Below are positions 48,422 to 55,995 of a stretch of DNA of 64,000 bases, one piece after another. The notes under the pieces are model-generated. The model worked only from the letters and a program-made list of their open reading frames with translations, searched no databases and was not told the DNA's origin. Source of the DNA: Poseidonocella pacifica (GTDB taxonomy: Bacteria; Pseudomonadota; Alphaproteobacteria; Rhodobacterales; Rhodobacteraceae). The translations under genes and the position numbers were made by a program. How positions within the stretch are numbered: the first letter of the stretch is position 1; every line of letters begins with the position of its first letter. The stretch lies in contig NZ_FOJU01000003.1 of assembly GCF_900111875.1 (NCBI RefSeq), positions 434,001 to 498,000 of the forward strand, read 5' to 3'.

Positions 48422-48744
48422 TCGACCGGTTGGACCTCTGGATCGTCATTGTCGGGCTTGGACTTGGCAGTTTTCTATTGCGTTTCGCGTTTTTGGGGCT
48501 TGTCGGCGGGCGGGAGTTGCCCGCGTGGCTGAGCCGGCACCTGCGCTATACGGCGGTGGCGGTGCTGCCCGCGCTGATCGCGCCGCTGATCCTTTGGCCC
48601 GGCGCGACGGATGGACAGATCGACCCGGCACGTCTCTCGGCATCGGCCGTCACGATTGGCGTTGGGCTTTGGACCAAAAACGTATTGCTATCAATCGCCT
48701 GCGGCGCAGTGACCCTGTATGGGATGCTCTATCTGCTGGGCTGA
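48418..48744 (+). CDS. azlD: AzlD-family small subunit
   Basis: A 108-residue membrane protein with three or four helices, the usual partner of AzlC. It contains WIVIVGLGLGSFLLRFAFLG, RHLRYTAVAVLPALIAPLI and GVGLWTKNVLLSIACGA, typical of the family. Start ATG overlaps the azlC stop. The last 16 bases overlap the end of the convergent lipoprotein gene. Confidence 0.92.
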   Translation: MIDRLDLWIVIVGLGLGSFLLRFAFLGLVGGRELPAWLSRHLRYTAVAVLPALIAPLILWPGATDGQIDPARLSASAVTIGVGLWTKNVLLSIACGAVTLYGMLYLLG

Positions 48745-49352
48745 ACCGCGGGCAGATCCGCGAGCGCCTCGACCGCCTCGATGGATTTCAGATCCGGGTC
48801 GTCATCTTCGATGAAGACACTGCGCACACCCGGAATCTGGGCGAAATCATCGGCCAGTTTGTTGGGATAAAAGCTCATCCGGACATGTTCGAATCCGGGC
48901 AATTCGCGCAGCAATTTCGCCAACGCGCGGGTGCAGTTCGCCTTGGGCACGGGACCCGCCCTCTGGGCCAGTCGGAAGGCCCGCTCGGCGGTTTCCCGAG
49001 ACACGGTAAGTCTTTGGATTTGCACGTCATATGTGATGCGCGCATGGTAGTCCACAAAGGCCCGTTCGATGGCCGGACTGACACCGTAAATCAGGTCGTT
49101 TCGCTCAGGGATCGCGGGGTGTCCGAAGGTGCCGGCGGGGTCGAAGATCACGCGCTCTGAGGCGTTGATGAGCAGGGCGCTGTGCGCGCCATTGCCGGAG
49201 CCTGCGTTGAGCACGGTGATGAGGGTAAGCTCCGCAGGCCCGTCATCCACATAACGAACGCGGTCAAGCTCGGACTGGGGCGCCCACACTTCTTGCGCCC
49301 CGCACCCGGCGAGGAGGGTCGCGAGCGCGACGAGGAGACAGAGGATCCGCAC
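48729..49352 (-). CDS. Lipoprotein, possibly a permuted papain-like (NlpC/P60-type) fold
   Basis: A 207-residue protein with a lipoprotein signal: the lipobox LLAGC puts the lipidated cysteine at residue 17. The body has NGAHSALLINASERVIFDPAG (His57, Asp71), a middle DLIYGVSPAIERAFVDYHAR, and KANCTRALAKLLRELPGF (Cys140). A histidine before a cysteine is the order of circularly permuted papain-like peptidases and acyltransferases (YiiX/YaeF type), but I recognise no exact family, so this is an inference. It lies 25 bases after the aa3 oxidase subunit IV gene on the same strand and may be co-transcribed. Confidence 0.7.
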   Translation of the reverse strand: MRILCLLVALATLLAGCGAQEVWAPQSELDRVRYVDDGPAELTLITVLNAGSGNGAHSALLINASERVIFDPAGTFGHPAIPERNDLIYGVSPAIERAFVDYHARITYDVQIQRLTVSRETAERAFRLAQRAGPVPKANCTRALAKLLRELPGFEHVRMSFYPNKLADDFAQIPGVRSVFIEDDDPDLKSIEAVEALADLPAVQPSR

Positions 49353-49377
49353 GGGGGCGTTGTCCGGCCTGATCTCG

Positions 49378-49512
49378 TTAGCTGTTGAAAATAGCCAAGA
49401 AAACCACGGCGCCGATGCTTATCCCGGCGACCCAGGTGGACACCCGCACAAAACCTTCAAAGGTCTTTTCCTGATCGGTGATATCCATGCTGCCATGCTT
49501 GTGTTCGGCCAT
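49378..49512 (-). CDS. aa3-type cytochrome c oxidase subunit IV
   Basis: A 44-residue, single-helix protein: a polar start MAEHKHGSMDITDQEKTFEG, then a hydrophobic stretch VSTWVAGISIGAVVFLAIF. This matches the small subunit IV of alphaproteobacterial aa3 oxidases, which packs beside subunits I and III. AAGGA lies 7 bases before the ATG at 49512; an in-frame ATG far upstream was rejected because only this short reading fits the family. The other cox genes are not in this window. A candidate promoter and a phased repeat array lie upstream. Confidence 0.87.
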   Translation of the reverse strand: MAEHKHGSMDITDQEKTFEGFVRVSTWVAGISIGAVVFLAIFNS

Positions 49513-49543
49513 GTCGCAATCCTTCTGGCGTCGGTTTCGGGCA

Positions 49544-49572
49544 GGTTTAATCCATATTTCCGCCCGTGTCAC
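49544..49572 (-). promoter_or_regulatory. Candidate promoter for oxidase subunit IV
   Basis: GTGACA (complement of 49567-49572) and TAAACC (complement of 49544-49549) are 17 bases apart on the minus strand, predicting a start near 49537 and a leader of about 25 bases. Weak -10. Confidence 0.35.
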
Positions 49573-49621
49573 GACATCCCGAAGCGGGGGCGACGAAATG
49601 CGCCAAGTGTCTGAAAAGCGG

Positions 49622-49673
49622 GTATGACTTTTGTATGACATACGTATGACTCGGCGTCATACAGGTGTCATAC
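49622..49673. repeat. Five phased heptamers GTATGAC / GTCATAC
   Basis: Three direct copies of GTATGAC (49622-49628, 49633-49639, 49644-49650) are followed by two inverted copies GTCATAC (49656-49662, 49667-49673). Start-to-start spacing is 11, 11, 12 and 11 bases, close to one helical turn. The inner four form a nested inverted repeat centred at 49653. The outermost copy contains the stop codon of the SpoIIAA-like gene. The array is 50 bases upstream of the candidate -35 for oxidase subunit IV. It looks like an operator for an oligomerising DNA-binding protein. Confidence 0.8.
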
Positions 49674-50408
49674 CTTGCCCGCGCCCCCCTTGATCCACGC
49701 CTTGGCCTCTTCGAACGCGGCGGCATCGAAATACCGTACCTCGGCATCCAGAAAATGCCGCCCCACGCCTTCGGCCAATCGCGTGAAGGTGTTGCGCCCC
49801 ACGATGGCGACCCGCTCTGGCGCGCGCCGATGCTCCCGCACAAGGCTGAGATGCTCGGCAATGGCCCCCAGTCCCTGCCAGCCGTCGAACTCTCGCAGAT
49901 CGAGAAGCAGGCGGATCCGGCCGTTGCGGGCGATGAAGGCATCCAGATCCCGCCCCTCTTCCTCATAGACCGCCGAATCCAGCTTGCCGAGAAGTTGCAG
50001 GTGCAGCGCCCCGTCGCCAAGATCGGTCTGGTGGATTGCGCCCAGTGATTCCGAGAGCCAGCGGCGCGCCTCGTCCTCCTCGGCGAGTGGGAAGATCATC
50101 ACCGGACAGGGCATGATCACGGCAAAGGCGCGGATCGCCTTGGTGATCCAGTTCGGCTCTGCGACCACGGCGACCCGGTCGAAGCCCCGCCAGTGCTTCA
50201 GGCCCATGCGCGAATCCTCGAACAGGGCGCCGAGGGTGAAATCGGACACGTTGGAATCAAACCGCACCAGAAGGCGCACGCGCTTGTGCTCGGCGATGCG
50301 GGCCTCCAGCGCGGGAATCAGCACCTCGGTATAATCGCGTTCGGTGACGGTTCCAGAAATGCGCAACTCGAGGATATCGCCGTGTGCGCCGGTTTTCTCT
50401 TCGATCAT
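49668..50408 (-). CDS. Tandem SpoIIAA-like (STAS-type) protein
   Basis: A 246-residue cytosolic protein made of two SpoIIAA-like domains (PF11964 type), residues about 1-120 and 122-246. The halves share layout: RLLVRFDSN with LLLDLREFD, then GALFEDSRMGLKHWRGFDRV with GAIAEHLSLVREHRRAPERV, then VAVVAEPNW with VAIVGRNTF, then the ends EARRWL and EAKAWI. Single-domain relatives are common and of unknown role; the fold is that of anti-sigma factor antagonists and CRAL-TRIO-like lipid binders. GGGAGG precedes the ATG at 50408. The stop codon lies inside the heptamer array. Confidence 0.8.
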   Translation of the reverse strand: MIEEKTGAHGDILELRISGTVTERDYTEVLIPALEARIAEHKRVRLLVRFDSNVSDFTLGALFEDSRMGLKHWRGFDRVAVVAEPNWITKAIRAFAVIMPCPVMIFPLAEEDEARRWLSESLGAIHQTDLGDGALHLQLLGKLDSAVYEEEGRDLDAFIARNGRIRLLLDLREFDGWQGLGAIAEHLSLVREHRRAPERVAIVGRNTFTRLAEGVGRHFLDAEVRYFDAAAFEEAKAWIKGGAGKV

Positions 50409-50430
50409 GGGGGCCTCCCGACAGTTGGGG

Positions 50431-50438
50431 TTAACCAT
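50431..50438 (+). promoter_or_regulatory. CtrA-type half-site before the SpoIIAA-like gene
   Basis: An exact TTAACCAT, 23 bases before the start codon of the SpoIIAA-like gene. The same octamer lies upstream of clpA at 15778. Regulation by CtrA is inferred. Confidence 0.3.
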
Positions 50439-50621
50439 AAAGAGATGGGGAGCGGCGCGGCCGGTTCCAAGATGGAGAGGCATCGGAAAAGGGGCTTCGC
50501 CCGGCGGTCGATTGCCCATTTTGGCTACTTTCCGAGCCGTGGCAGCAATCGGGGGTGCCATATGCCCACGCCCCGTTGGGCTTTGGGAAAAACTGGAGGG
50601 GAGACCGGAACGGCGGTGATC

Positions 50622-51659
50622 TCAGAGGCGGCGAAAGACCCAAGCGCCGTCGTCGCGGCGCTCGCGGCTCGCCGCGCCCTGCCGGTGAAGATGGTTGAGG
50701 TGGCCGACGGCTTCCACAAGGGCGAGGCCATATTCCCCCGGCCCGATTCGGCGCTTGTAGAGCGGCGCGAAACACTCCCCCGCCGCGCGCGGCTCATCGA
50801 GGTACTCGAGCAGGCGTGCGAGGCTGCCGTGGTGGTTGGCGATGAGTTGGCGCAGGCGCAGCGGCAGACCGGTAAAGGGGCGCTTGTGGCCGGGCAGGAC
50901 GAGGTGGCGCTCCTCGGCGATCTGGCTGAGCCGTTCGCAGCTTTCGAGCCAATCACCCACAGGGTCGGCCTCCGGCTCTGTGGCATAGACGCCAAGGTTG
51001 GAGCTGATCGAGGGGAGGACCTGATCGCCCGCCAGCACCAGATCGTCATCGCGGCTCCAGAGGGTGGCGTGTTCGGGGGCGTGACCGTTGCCGATGTGGA
51101 TGTCCCACGTGCGGCCCCCGGCGGTCAGGGTGTCGCCTTGGGCGATGCGGGTAAACCCGAGGGGCAGCGGCGCGACCATGTCGGCAAAGTTGAGCGGGCG
51201 GGAGGTTTCGCGTTCGGCATAGATGTCGGGATTCATCCCCGCCCCGCGCCAGAAGGCCAGCGATTCGGGCGTGGGCACAGCCTGTTCATCGAGGGTGAGC
51301 ATCCGGGCAAAGAGCCATGCCGTGCGCGTGGTGATCAGCGCCGCCCCGCGCGACTGGAACCACCCGGCGAGGCCGACGTGATCGGGGTGGTGATGGGTGA
51401 CGAGCACGCGGGAGACAGGCTTGCCCGCAAGCGGCCCGGCAAGCAAGGTTTCCCAAAGCGCGCGGGTCAGGCCGGAATTGAGCCCGGTATCCACGATGGT
51501 CCAGCCATCACCGTCGTCGAGCGCATAGACATTGATCTGTTTGAGCGGTGAGGGCAGCGGGAGGCTGCACCAGAGCACGCCCTCGGCGATTTGCGTGGCC
51601 TCTCCTTCGGCGGGGAAGGCCTCCCACGGATAGCGGATGCCGCCCTGCCCGCCGGGCAT
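50622..51659 (-). CDS. MBL-fold metallo-hydrolase
   Basis: A 345-residue metallo-beta-lactamase-fold protein. VTHHHPDHVGLAGW (residues 87-100) supplies the H-x-H-x-D-H metal site; GNGHAPEHATLW, the aspartate in LVLAGDQVLPSISSN, and VLPGHKRPFTGL give the other ligands. The C-terminal 80 residues look like the winged-helix extension of LACTB2-type hydrolases. Its ATG overlaps the stop of the acyl-CoA dehydrogenase as TGATG, so the two proteins are coupled; a thioesterase or CoA-ester hydrolase role is possible but unproven. Confidence 0.85.
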   Translation of the reverse strand: MPGGQGGIRYPWEAFPAEGEATQIAEGVLWCSLPLPSPLKQINVYALDDGDGWTIVDTGLNSGLTRALWETLLAGPLAGKPVSRVLVTHHHPDHVGLAGWFQSRGAALITTRTAWLFARMLTLDEQAVPTPESLAFWRGAGMNPDIYAERETSRPLNFADMVAPLPLGFTRIAQGDTLTAGGRTWDIHIGNGHAPEHATLWSRDDDLVLAGDQVLPSISSNLGVYATEPEADPVGDWLESCERLSQIAEERHLVLPGHKRPFTGLPLRLRQLIANHHGSLARLLEYLDEPRAAGECFAPLYKRRIGPGEYGLALVEAVGHLNHLHRQGAASRERRDDGAWVFRRL

Positions 51660-53371
51660 CAGGCCACGAGGTCTTCGGCCGCGATCGCGTAGAGATCCTC
51701 CGCCCCGGTCACGGCTTGGGCGAGATACGCGGCATGTTCGGGCAGAAGGCGCGTGATATAGAACCGGGCGAGGCGCGCACGCGCCCCCGAAGGATCGGCC
51801 AGCGCGGATTTGAGGTGGAAATACCCCCCCAGCACGCGGGCAAAGCCCATGAGGAAGGGCACGGCCCCGGCGAAGCGATCGTTCAACTCCTGCGATGTCA
51901 GCCATTCGACCGTCTCGCGCAGGGTCTCGCAAGCCTCCCACACCGGTTCGGCAAGGTCGGGCATCGTCTGGCGCGCGGTCTCCAGCTCTTCTTCGATCTC
52001 ATCGAGCAGAGCGGCGGCGGCTTCGCCCCCGTCCATCAACTTGCGCCCGACGAGGTCCATCGCCTGAATGCCGTTGGTGCCCTCATAGATCGAGGTGACG
52101 CGCACATCGCGGGAGAATTGCGCGACGCCGGTTTCCTCGATGAAGCCCATGCCGCCATGCACCTGTACCCCGATTTCGGCGACGCGCATCCCGGTTTCGG
52201 TGCCGAACGCCTTGGCGATGGGCGTCAGCAGGGCGGCGCGGGCCTTCCATTCGGGTTTGCCGGTGGCGCGGTCCATGTCGATCGCCGCGGCGCAGGCCAG
52301 CGCGATGGCACGGGCGGCGAAGGTTTCGGCGCGCATGGTGGCCAGCATCCGGCGCACGTCGGCATGGTCGATGATTGCCCCGGTGCCGTTTTCAATCGGG
52401 CTGCGGCCCTGCTTGCGGTCCTGAGCATAGGCCAGCGCGGCCTGCGAGGCGGCCTCGGCGATGCCGATCCCCTGCACGCCGACGCCGAGCCGGGCGTTGT
52501 TCATCATGGTGAACATGGCCGCCATGCCGCCATGCGGCTCCCCCACGAGCCAGCCGGTCGCGCCGTCGTATTCCATCACCGCGGTGGGCGAGCCATGCAG
52601 GCCCAGCTTGTGTTCAAGGCTGACCACGCGAAGAGTGTTGCGGGCGCCGGGATTGCCGGCCTCATCGGGGATGAACTTGGGCACCATGAAGAGGCTGATC
52701 CCCTTCGTGCCCGGCGCGCCGTCAGGCAGACGGGCGAGGACGAGGTGACAGATATTCTCGGAGAAGTCGTTGTCGCCCCAAGTGATGTAGATCTTTTGCC
52801 CGGTGACGGCATAGGAGCCATCGCCGTTGGGTTCGGCCTTGCTGCGCAGCGCGCCCACGTCGGAGCCGGCCTGCGGCTCGGTCAGGTTCATGGTGCCGGT
52901 CCATTCGCCGGAGATCAGCTTGGGCAGGTAGATCGCCTTGAGCTCGGCGCTGGCGTGATTCTCCAGCGCTTCGATCTGGCCCTGGCTCATCAGCGCGTTG
53001 AGTTGCAGCGCGAGACAGGCGGCGCTCATCATGTCGTTGACGGCGGTGGTGACGGCCATGGGCAGGCCCATGCCCCCTTCGGCGGGATCGGCGGCGATGG
53101 AAACCCAGCCGCCTTCGGCCAGCGCGCGGAACCCGTCGCCAAACCCCGGAGGGGTGCGCACGATGCCGTTGTCCAGCCGCGCGGGGTGCAGATCCCCGGC
53201 CCGGTTGAGCGGCGCGAGAACCTCTTCGCAGACGCGCCCCGCCTCGGTCAGGATTGCCTCTACCATATCGGGCGTGGCCTCGGCGAACCGGTCCGTGCCA
53301 GCGATGCGGGAGAAGTCGATCACATGGTCGAACAGGAAGCGGAAGTCGTCAGTTGTCGCGCGATAGGGCAT
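51659..53371 (-). CDS. Acyl-CoA dehydrogenase, DmdC-like long form
   Basis: A 570-residue FAD enzyme, longer than the 380-residue short-chain type because of a C-terminal extension. It has MNLTEPQAGSDVGALRSKA, GQKIYITWGDNDFSEN, EIGVQVHGGMGFIEETGVAQ and SIYEGTNGIQAMDLVG, whose Glu is the likely catalytic base. This long form includes DmdC, 3-methylmercaptopropionyl-CoA dehydrogenase of DMSP demethylation, and several fatty acyl-CoA enzymes; no dmdB or dmdD gene lies nearby, so the substrate is open. Electrons should go to ETF and then ETF-QO (40960-42606). Coupled to the MBL hydrolase downstream. Confidence 0.92.
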   Translation of the reverse strand: MPYRATTDDFRFLFDHVIDFSRIAGTDRFAEATPDMVEAILTEAGRVCEEVLAPLNRAGDLHPARLDNGIVRTPPGFGDGFRALAEGGWVSIAADPAEGGMGLPMAVTTAVNDMMSAACLALQLNALMSQGQIEALENHASAELKAIYLPKLISGEWTGTMNLTEPQAGSDVGALRSKAEPNGDGSYAVTGQKIYITWGDNDFSENICHLVLARLPDGAPGTKGISLFMVPKFIPDEAGNPGARNTLRVVSLEHKLGLHGSPTAVMEYDGATGWLVGEPHGGMAAMFTMMNNARLGVGVQGIGIAEAASQAALAYAQDRKQGRSPIENGTGAIIDHADVRRMLATMRAETFAARAIALACAAAIDMDRATGKPEWKARAALLTPIAKAFGTETGMRVAEIGVQVHGGMGFIEETGVAQFSRDVRVTSIYEGTNGIQAMDLVGRKLMDGGEAAAALLDEIEEELETARQTMPDLAEPVWEACETLRETVEWLTSQELNDRFAGAVPFLMGFARVLGGYFHLKSALADPSGARARLARFYITRLLPEHAAYLAQAVTGAEDLYAIAAEDLVA

Positions 53372-53488
53372 ACGAATTCCTCTTGAGTGTCGGGGCTTGG
53401 CAAGTGTGCTGCCCCCGGCTATCCCTCAAGTCCTACCGCAACCCCGCGCCCCTTCAACCTGAAACGCCACGTCACGGGAGAGCCTCAC

Positions 53489-54451
53489 GTGTCTCTGCTC
53501 CCTTCGCATCAGACGGAACGGCTTGTTGCCGATACGGCGGGCATCGCGCGTGCCGCGCAACTCCTTGCCAACGGGGGGCTTGTCGCCCTGCCGACGGAGA
53601 CGGTCTATGGGCTGGCAGCGGATGCGGGGGATGATCGCGCGGTGGCCCGGATCTTCGAGGCGAAGGGTCGGCCCCGGTTCAATCCGCTCATCGTGCACCT
53701 GACCGGGGCGGAGGCAGCGGCGCGTTATGTGCAGTGGACCGATGAGGCGGACCGGCTGGCCTCTGCCTTCTGGCCCGGTGCGCTGACTCTGGTGCTGCCG
53801 CTGCGGGCGGGGCACGGGCTGTCGCCGCTGGTGACGGCGGGGTTGGAGACGGTGGCGCTGCGGGTGCCGGCCCATCCGGTGGCGCGTCAGGTGCTGGCCG
53901 CGGCGGCGCGGCCCGTGGCGGCCCCTTCGGCCAATCCCTCCGGGCGGATCAGCCCGACGACCGCCGCGCATGTGCTGGCCGGGCTCGACGGGCGGATCGA
54001 CGCGGTGCTCGACGGGGGGGCCTGTACCGTGGGGGTCGAATCCACGATTCTCGGGCTATGGGATGTGCCGCGCCTGCTGCGTCCCGGCGGGATTCCCGCC
54101 GAAGCCATCGAGGCGGCGCTTGGCATGCCACTGGCCGGGCCGGACGCCTCCCCCAGCGACGGCCCGAGCGCACCGGGCCAGCTTGCCTCCCACTACGCGC
54201 CGGGAGCGCCTGTGCGGCTGGAGGCGGACGGCCCGCGACCGGGGGAGCTTTTCCTTGGGTTCGGGCCGATGGACGCGGATCTCAACCTGTCGCCCGGCGG
54301 CGATATGCTGGAAGCTGCGGCGAACCTGTTTGGTCATTTGCACCGTCTTGATGCGCGGGGCGCGCCCATCGCGGTTGCGCCCATCCCCGAACGGGGCCTT
54401 GGGCTTGCGATCAATGACCGGCTGCGGCGCGCGGCGGCTCCGCGCGACTGA
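53489..54451 (+). CDS. L-threonylcarbamoyladenylate synthase (Sua5/TsaC long form)
   Basis: A 320-residue enzyme that makes threonylcarbamoyl-AMP for the t6A modification of tRNAs reading ANN codons. The YrdC/TsaC domain (residues about 15-210) has ALPTETVYGLAADA, KGRPRFNPLIVHL, and VAAPSANPSGRISPT, the lysine, arginine and serine/asparagine nucleotide-binding motifs. A linker SAPGQLASHYAPGAP leads into the smaller Sua5 C-terminal domain, so this is the long Sua5 form. The start is GTG at 53489, preceded by GGGAG; the frame is open further upstream but unlike the family. Confidence 0.92.
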   Translation: MSLLPSHQTERLVADTAGIARAAQLLANGGLVALPTETVYGLAADAGDDRAVARIFEAKGRPRFNPLIVHLTGAEAAARYVQWTDEADRLASAFWPGALTLVLPLRAGHGLSPLVTAGLETVALRVPAHPVARQVLAAAARPVAAPSANPSGRISPTTAAHVLAGLDGRIDAVLDGGACTVGVESTILGLWDVPRLLRPGGIPAEAIEAALGMPLAGPDASPSDGPSAPGQLASHYAPGAPVRLEADGPRPGELFLGFGPMDADLNLSPGGDMLEAAANLFGHLHRLDARGAPIAVAPIPERGLGLAINDRLRRAAAPRD

Positions 54452-54481
54452 TCAGGCGGGGACACGGGCAGTCGCGGGCGG

Positions 54482-55051
54482 TCAGGCGTGGCCAGCAGTT
54501 CCCGACAGGGCCAGCGCTTCGACACCTAGATGCTTGAGAGAGGCGCTCCATTTCTGCGTATCGGGCAGGTCAAAGACGATATCGCTCCGGGCGGCGCAGG
54601 TGAGCCAGCCATTCTGGGCGATCTCTCCTTCAAGCTGCCCCGGCCCCCAGCCGGCATAGCCGAGCGCCATGATCAACCGGTCCGGCCCGCGCCCCTGTGC
54701 GATGTCTTCGAGGATATCGAGCGTTGCCGTCATGCCGAAGCCCCCGGCCAGTTCCATCGTGGCGATGTTGGACCGGTACTCCGAGGAATGCAGCACGAAG
54801 CCCCGCGCGCTTTCGACAGGCCCGCCGAAGTGAACGCCAAGGTCGCGGCCCACGGTGCCATTGATTTCCAACTGGTCGAGCAGTTCGGCAAAGCGCACAT
54901 CCGCGGGCTTGTTGATGATGAGCCCCATGGCGCCGTCCCGTGAGTGGGCGCAGAGAAACACCACCGCATGTTCGAACCGCGGATCGCCCATGCCCGGCAT
55001 CGCAATCAGCAGATGCCCCGTCAGATTCATGTCGTCATGCTCATCTGTCAT
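54482..55051 (-). CDS. YqgE/AlgH family protein (UPF0301)
   Basis: A 189-residue protein of a conserved family of unknown biochemical role. It shows the family marks [20 protein letters not shown] (residues 10-29), [32 protein letters not shown], and [20 protein letters not shown]. AlgH was first linked to alginate regulation in Pseudomonas, but the link is not general. It is divergent from the DsbD-N-like gene over 134 bases. Confidence 0.92.
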   Translation of the reverse strand: MTDEHDDMNLTGHLLIAMPGMGDPRFEHAVVFLCAHSRDGAMGLIINKPADVRFAELLDQLEINGTVGRDLGVHFGGPVESARGFVLHSSEYRSNIATMELAGGFGMTATLDILEDIAQGRGPDRLIMALGYAGWGPGQLEGEIAQNGWLTCAARSDIVFDLPDTQKWSASLKHLGVEALALSGTAGHA

Positions 55052-55185
55052 GGGGTCAGGATGCTCGCAGGGGGACGATCACGCAAGCCTTCGCTTTGAG
55101 CACGCGCGAAAGATCGCAAGGGTGCCCACGGAGCGGTCGCCGGAATGTGACTTGTCAAGGCAGGCGCGCTCAGTGATCAGGGGGG

Positions 55186-55989
55186 ATGATCAAAAGACTG
55201 AACGCCTTGCTGCTCTCCGCCCTCATGCTGGCTGCTCCCGCCGTCGCCGAGCCGCTGCGCAGCGTCGTCTCCGTCGAATTGCTGCCCGGTTGGCGCAAGG
55301 CGGATGGCACGCATCAGGCCGGATTGGCGATCACCCTTGCGGAGGGGTGGAAGACCTATTGGCGCGCGCCGGGCGATGGGGGCATCCCCCCCGTGCTGAT
55401 GATCGAAAGCGACGAGAGCGTGAAAATGGCGCAGGCGCTCTGGCCCACGCCGGTCATCTTTCACACCGGTGGGATGCGGTCGGTGGGTTATGATCGCAGC
55501 CTGATCGTGCCGCTTCTGGTCACCCCGAACGGCGCGAGCACGGATATTGACCTGCAGGGACAGATACAGATGGGCGTGTGCCACGACATCTGCATGCCTG
55601 TGGAGGTTGGTTTTTCCGGGCAGCTCGCCGCGTTCGATCGCCGGCCCGATGCCCGCATTGCCGCCGCACTGGCCGACCGGCCCCTGTCCGCGCGTGAAGC
55701 GAGGGTCGGCGCGGTCGATTGCACGCTGCGCCCGGAGAAGGACGGGGTTCACCTGACGGCGCGGATCGAGATGCCCACCGCCGGATCACCCGAAGAAAGC
55801 GTCGTCGAGGTTCCGGATCAGGAGATTTGGGTCATGGACCCGACCACGACGCGGCACGGCGGCATCCTGACCATCGAAACCCGGATGGAGTATTTCGGGG
55901 AAGGCCCGCTCATGCTGGAGCGATCCGCGTTGCGCTTCACGGTGCTGGGCGCGGCGCGGGCGGTCGATATCCGCGGCTGCGCCGGTTAG
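55186..55989 (+). CDS. Periplasmic DsbD N-terminal domain-like protein
   Basis: A 267-residue secreted protein with a signal peptide (ALLLSALMLAAPAVA). The body matches the DsbD N-terminal (alpha) domain class: GWKTYWRAPGDGGIPP near residue 62, the middle YDRSLIVPLLVTP, and GVCHDICMPVEVGFSG with a C-x-x-x-C pair (residues about 131-135) where DsbD alpha has its redox cysteines. The transmembrane and thioredoxin parts of full DsbD are missing, so it must take electrons from a separate partner, such as CcdA. It may serve cytochrome c or copper assembly. Confidence 0.83.
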   Translation: MIKRLNALLLSALMLAAPAVAEPLRSVVSVELLPGWRKADGTHQAGLAITLAEGWKTYWRAPGDGGIPPVLMIESDESVKMAQALWPTPVIFHTGGMRSVGYDRSLIVPLLVTPNGASTDIDLQGQIQMGVCHDICMPVEVGFSGQLAAFDRRPDARIAAALADRPLSAREARVGAVDCTLRPEKDGVHLTARIEMPTAGSPEESVVEVPDQEIWVMDPTTTRHGGILTIETRMEYFGEGPLMLERSALRFTVLGAARAVDIRGCAG

Positions 55990-55995
55990 CGCGCC

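Noticed and set aside
51659-53371. Naming the acyl-CoA dehydrogenase dmdC
   Set aside because: The long form fits, but the other DMSP demethylation genes are not in the window and several paralogues share this length, so the substrate cannot be fixed.
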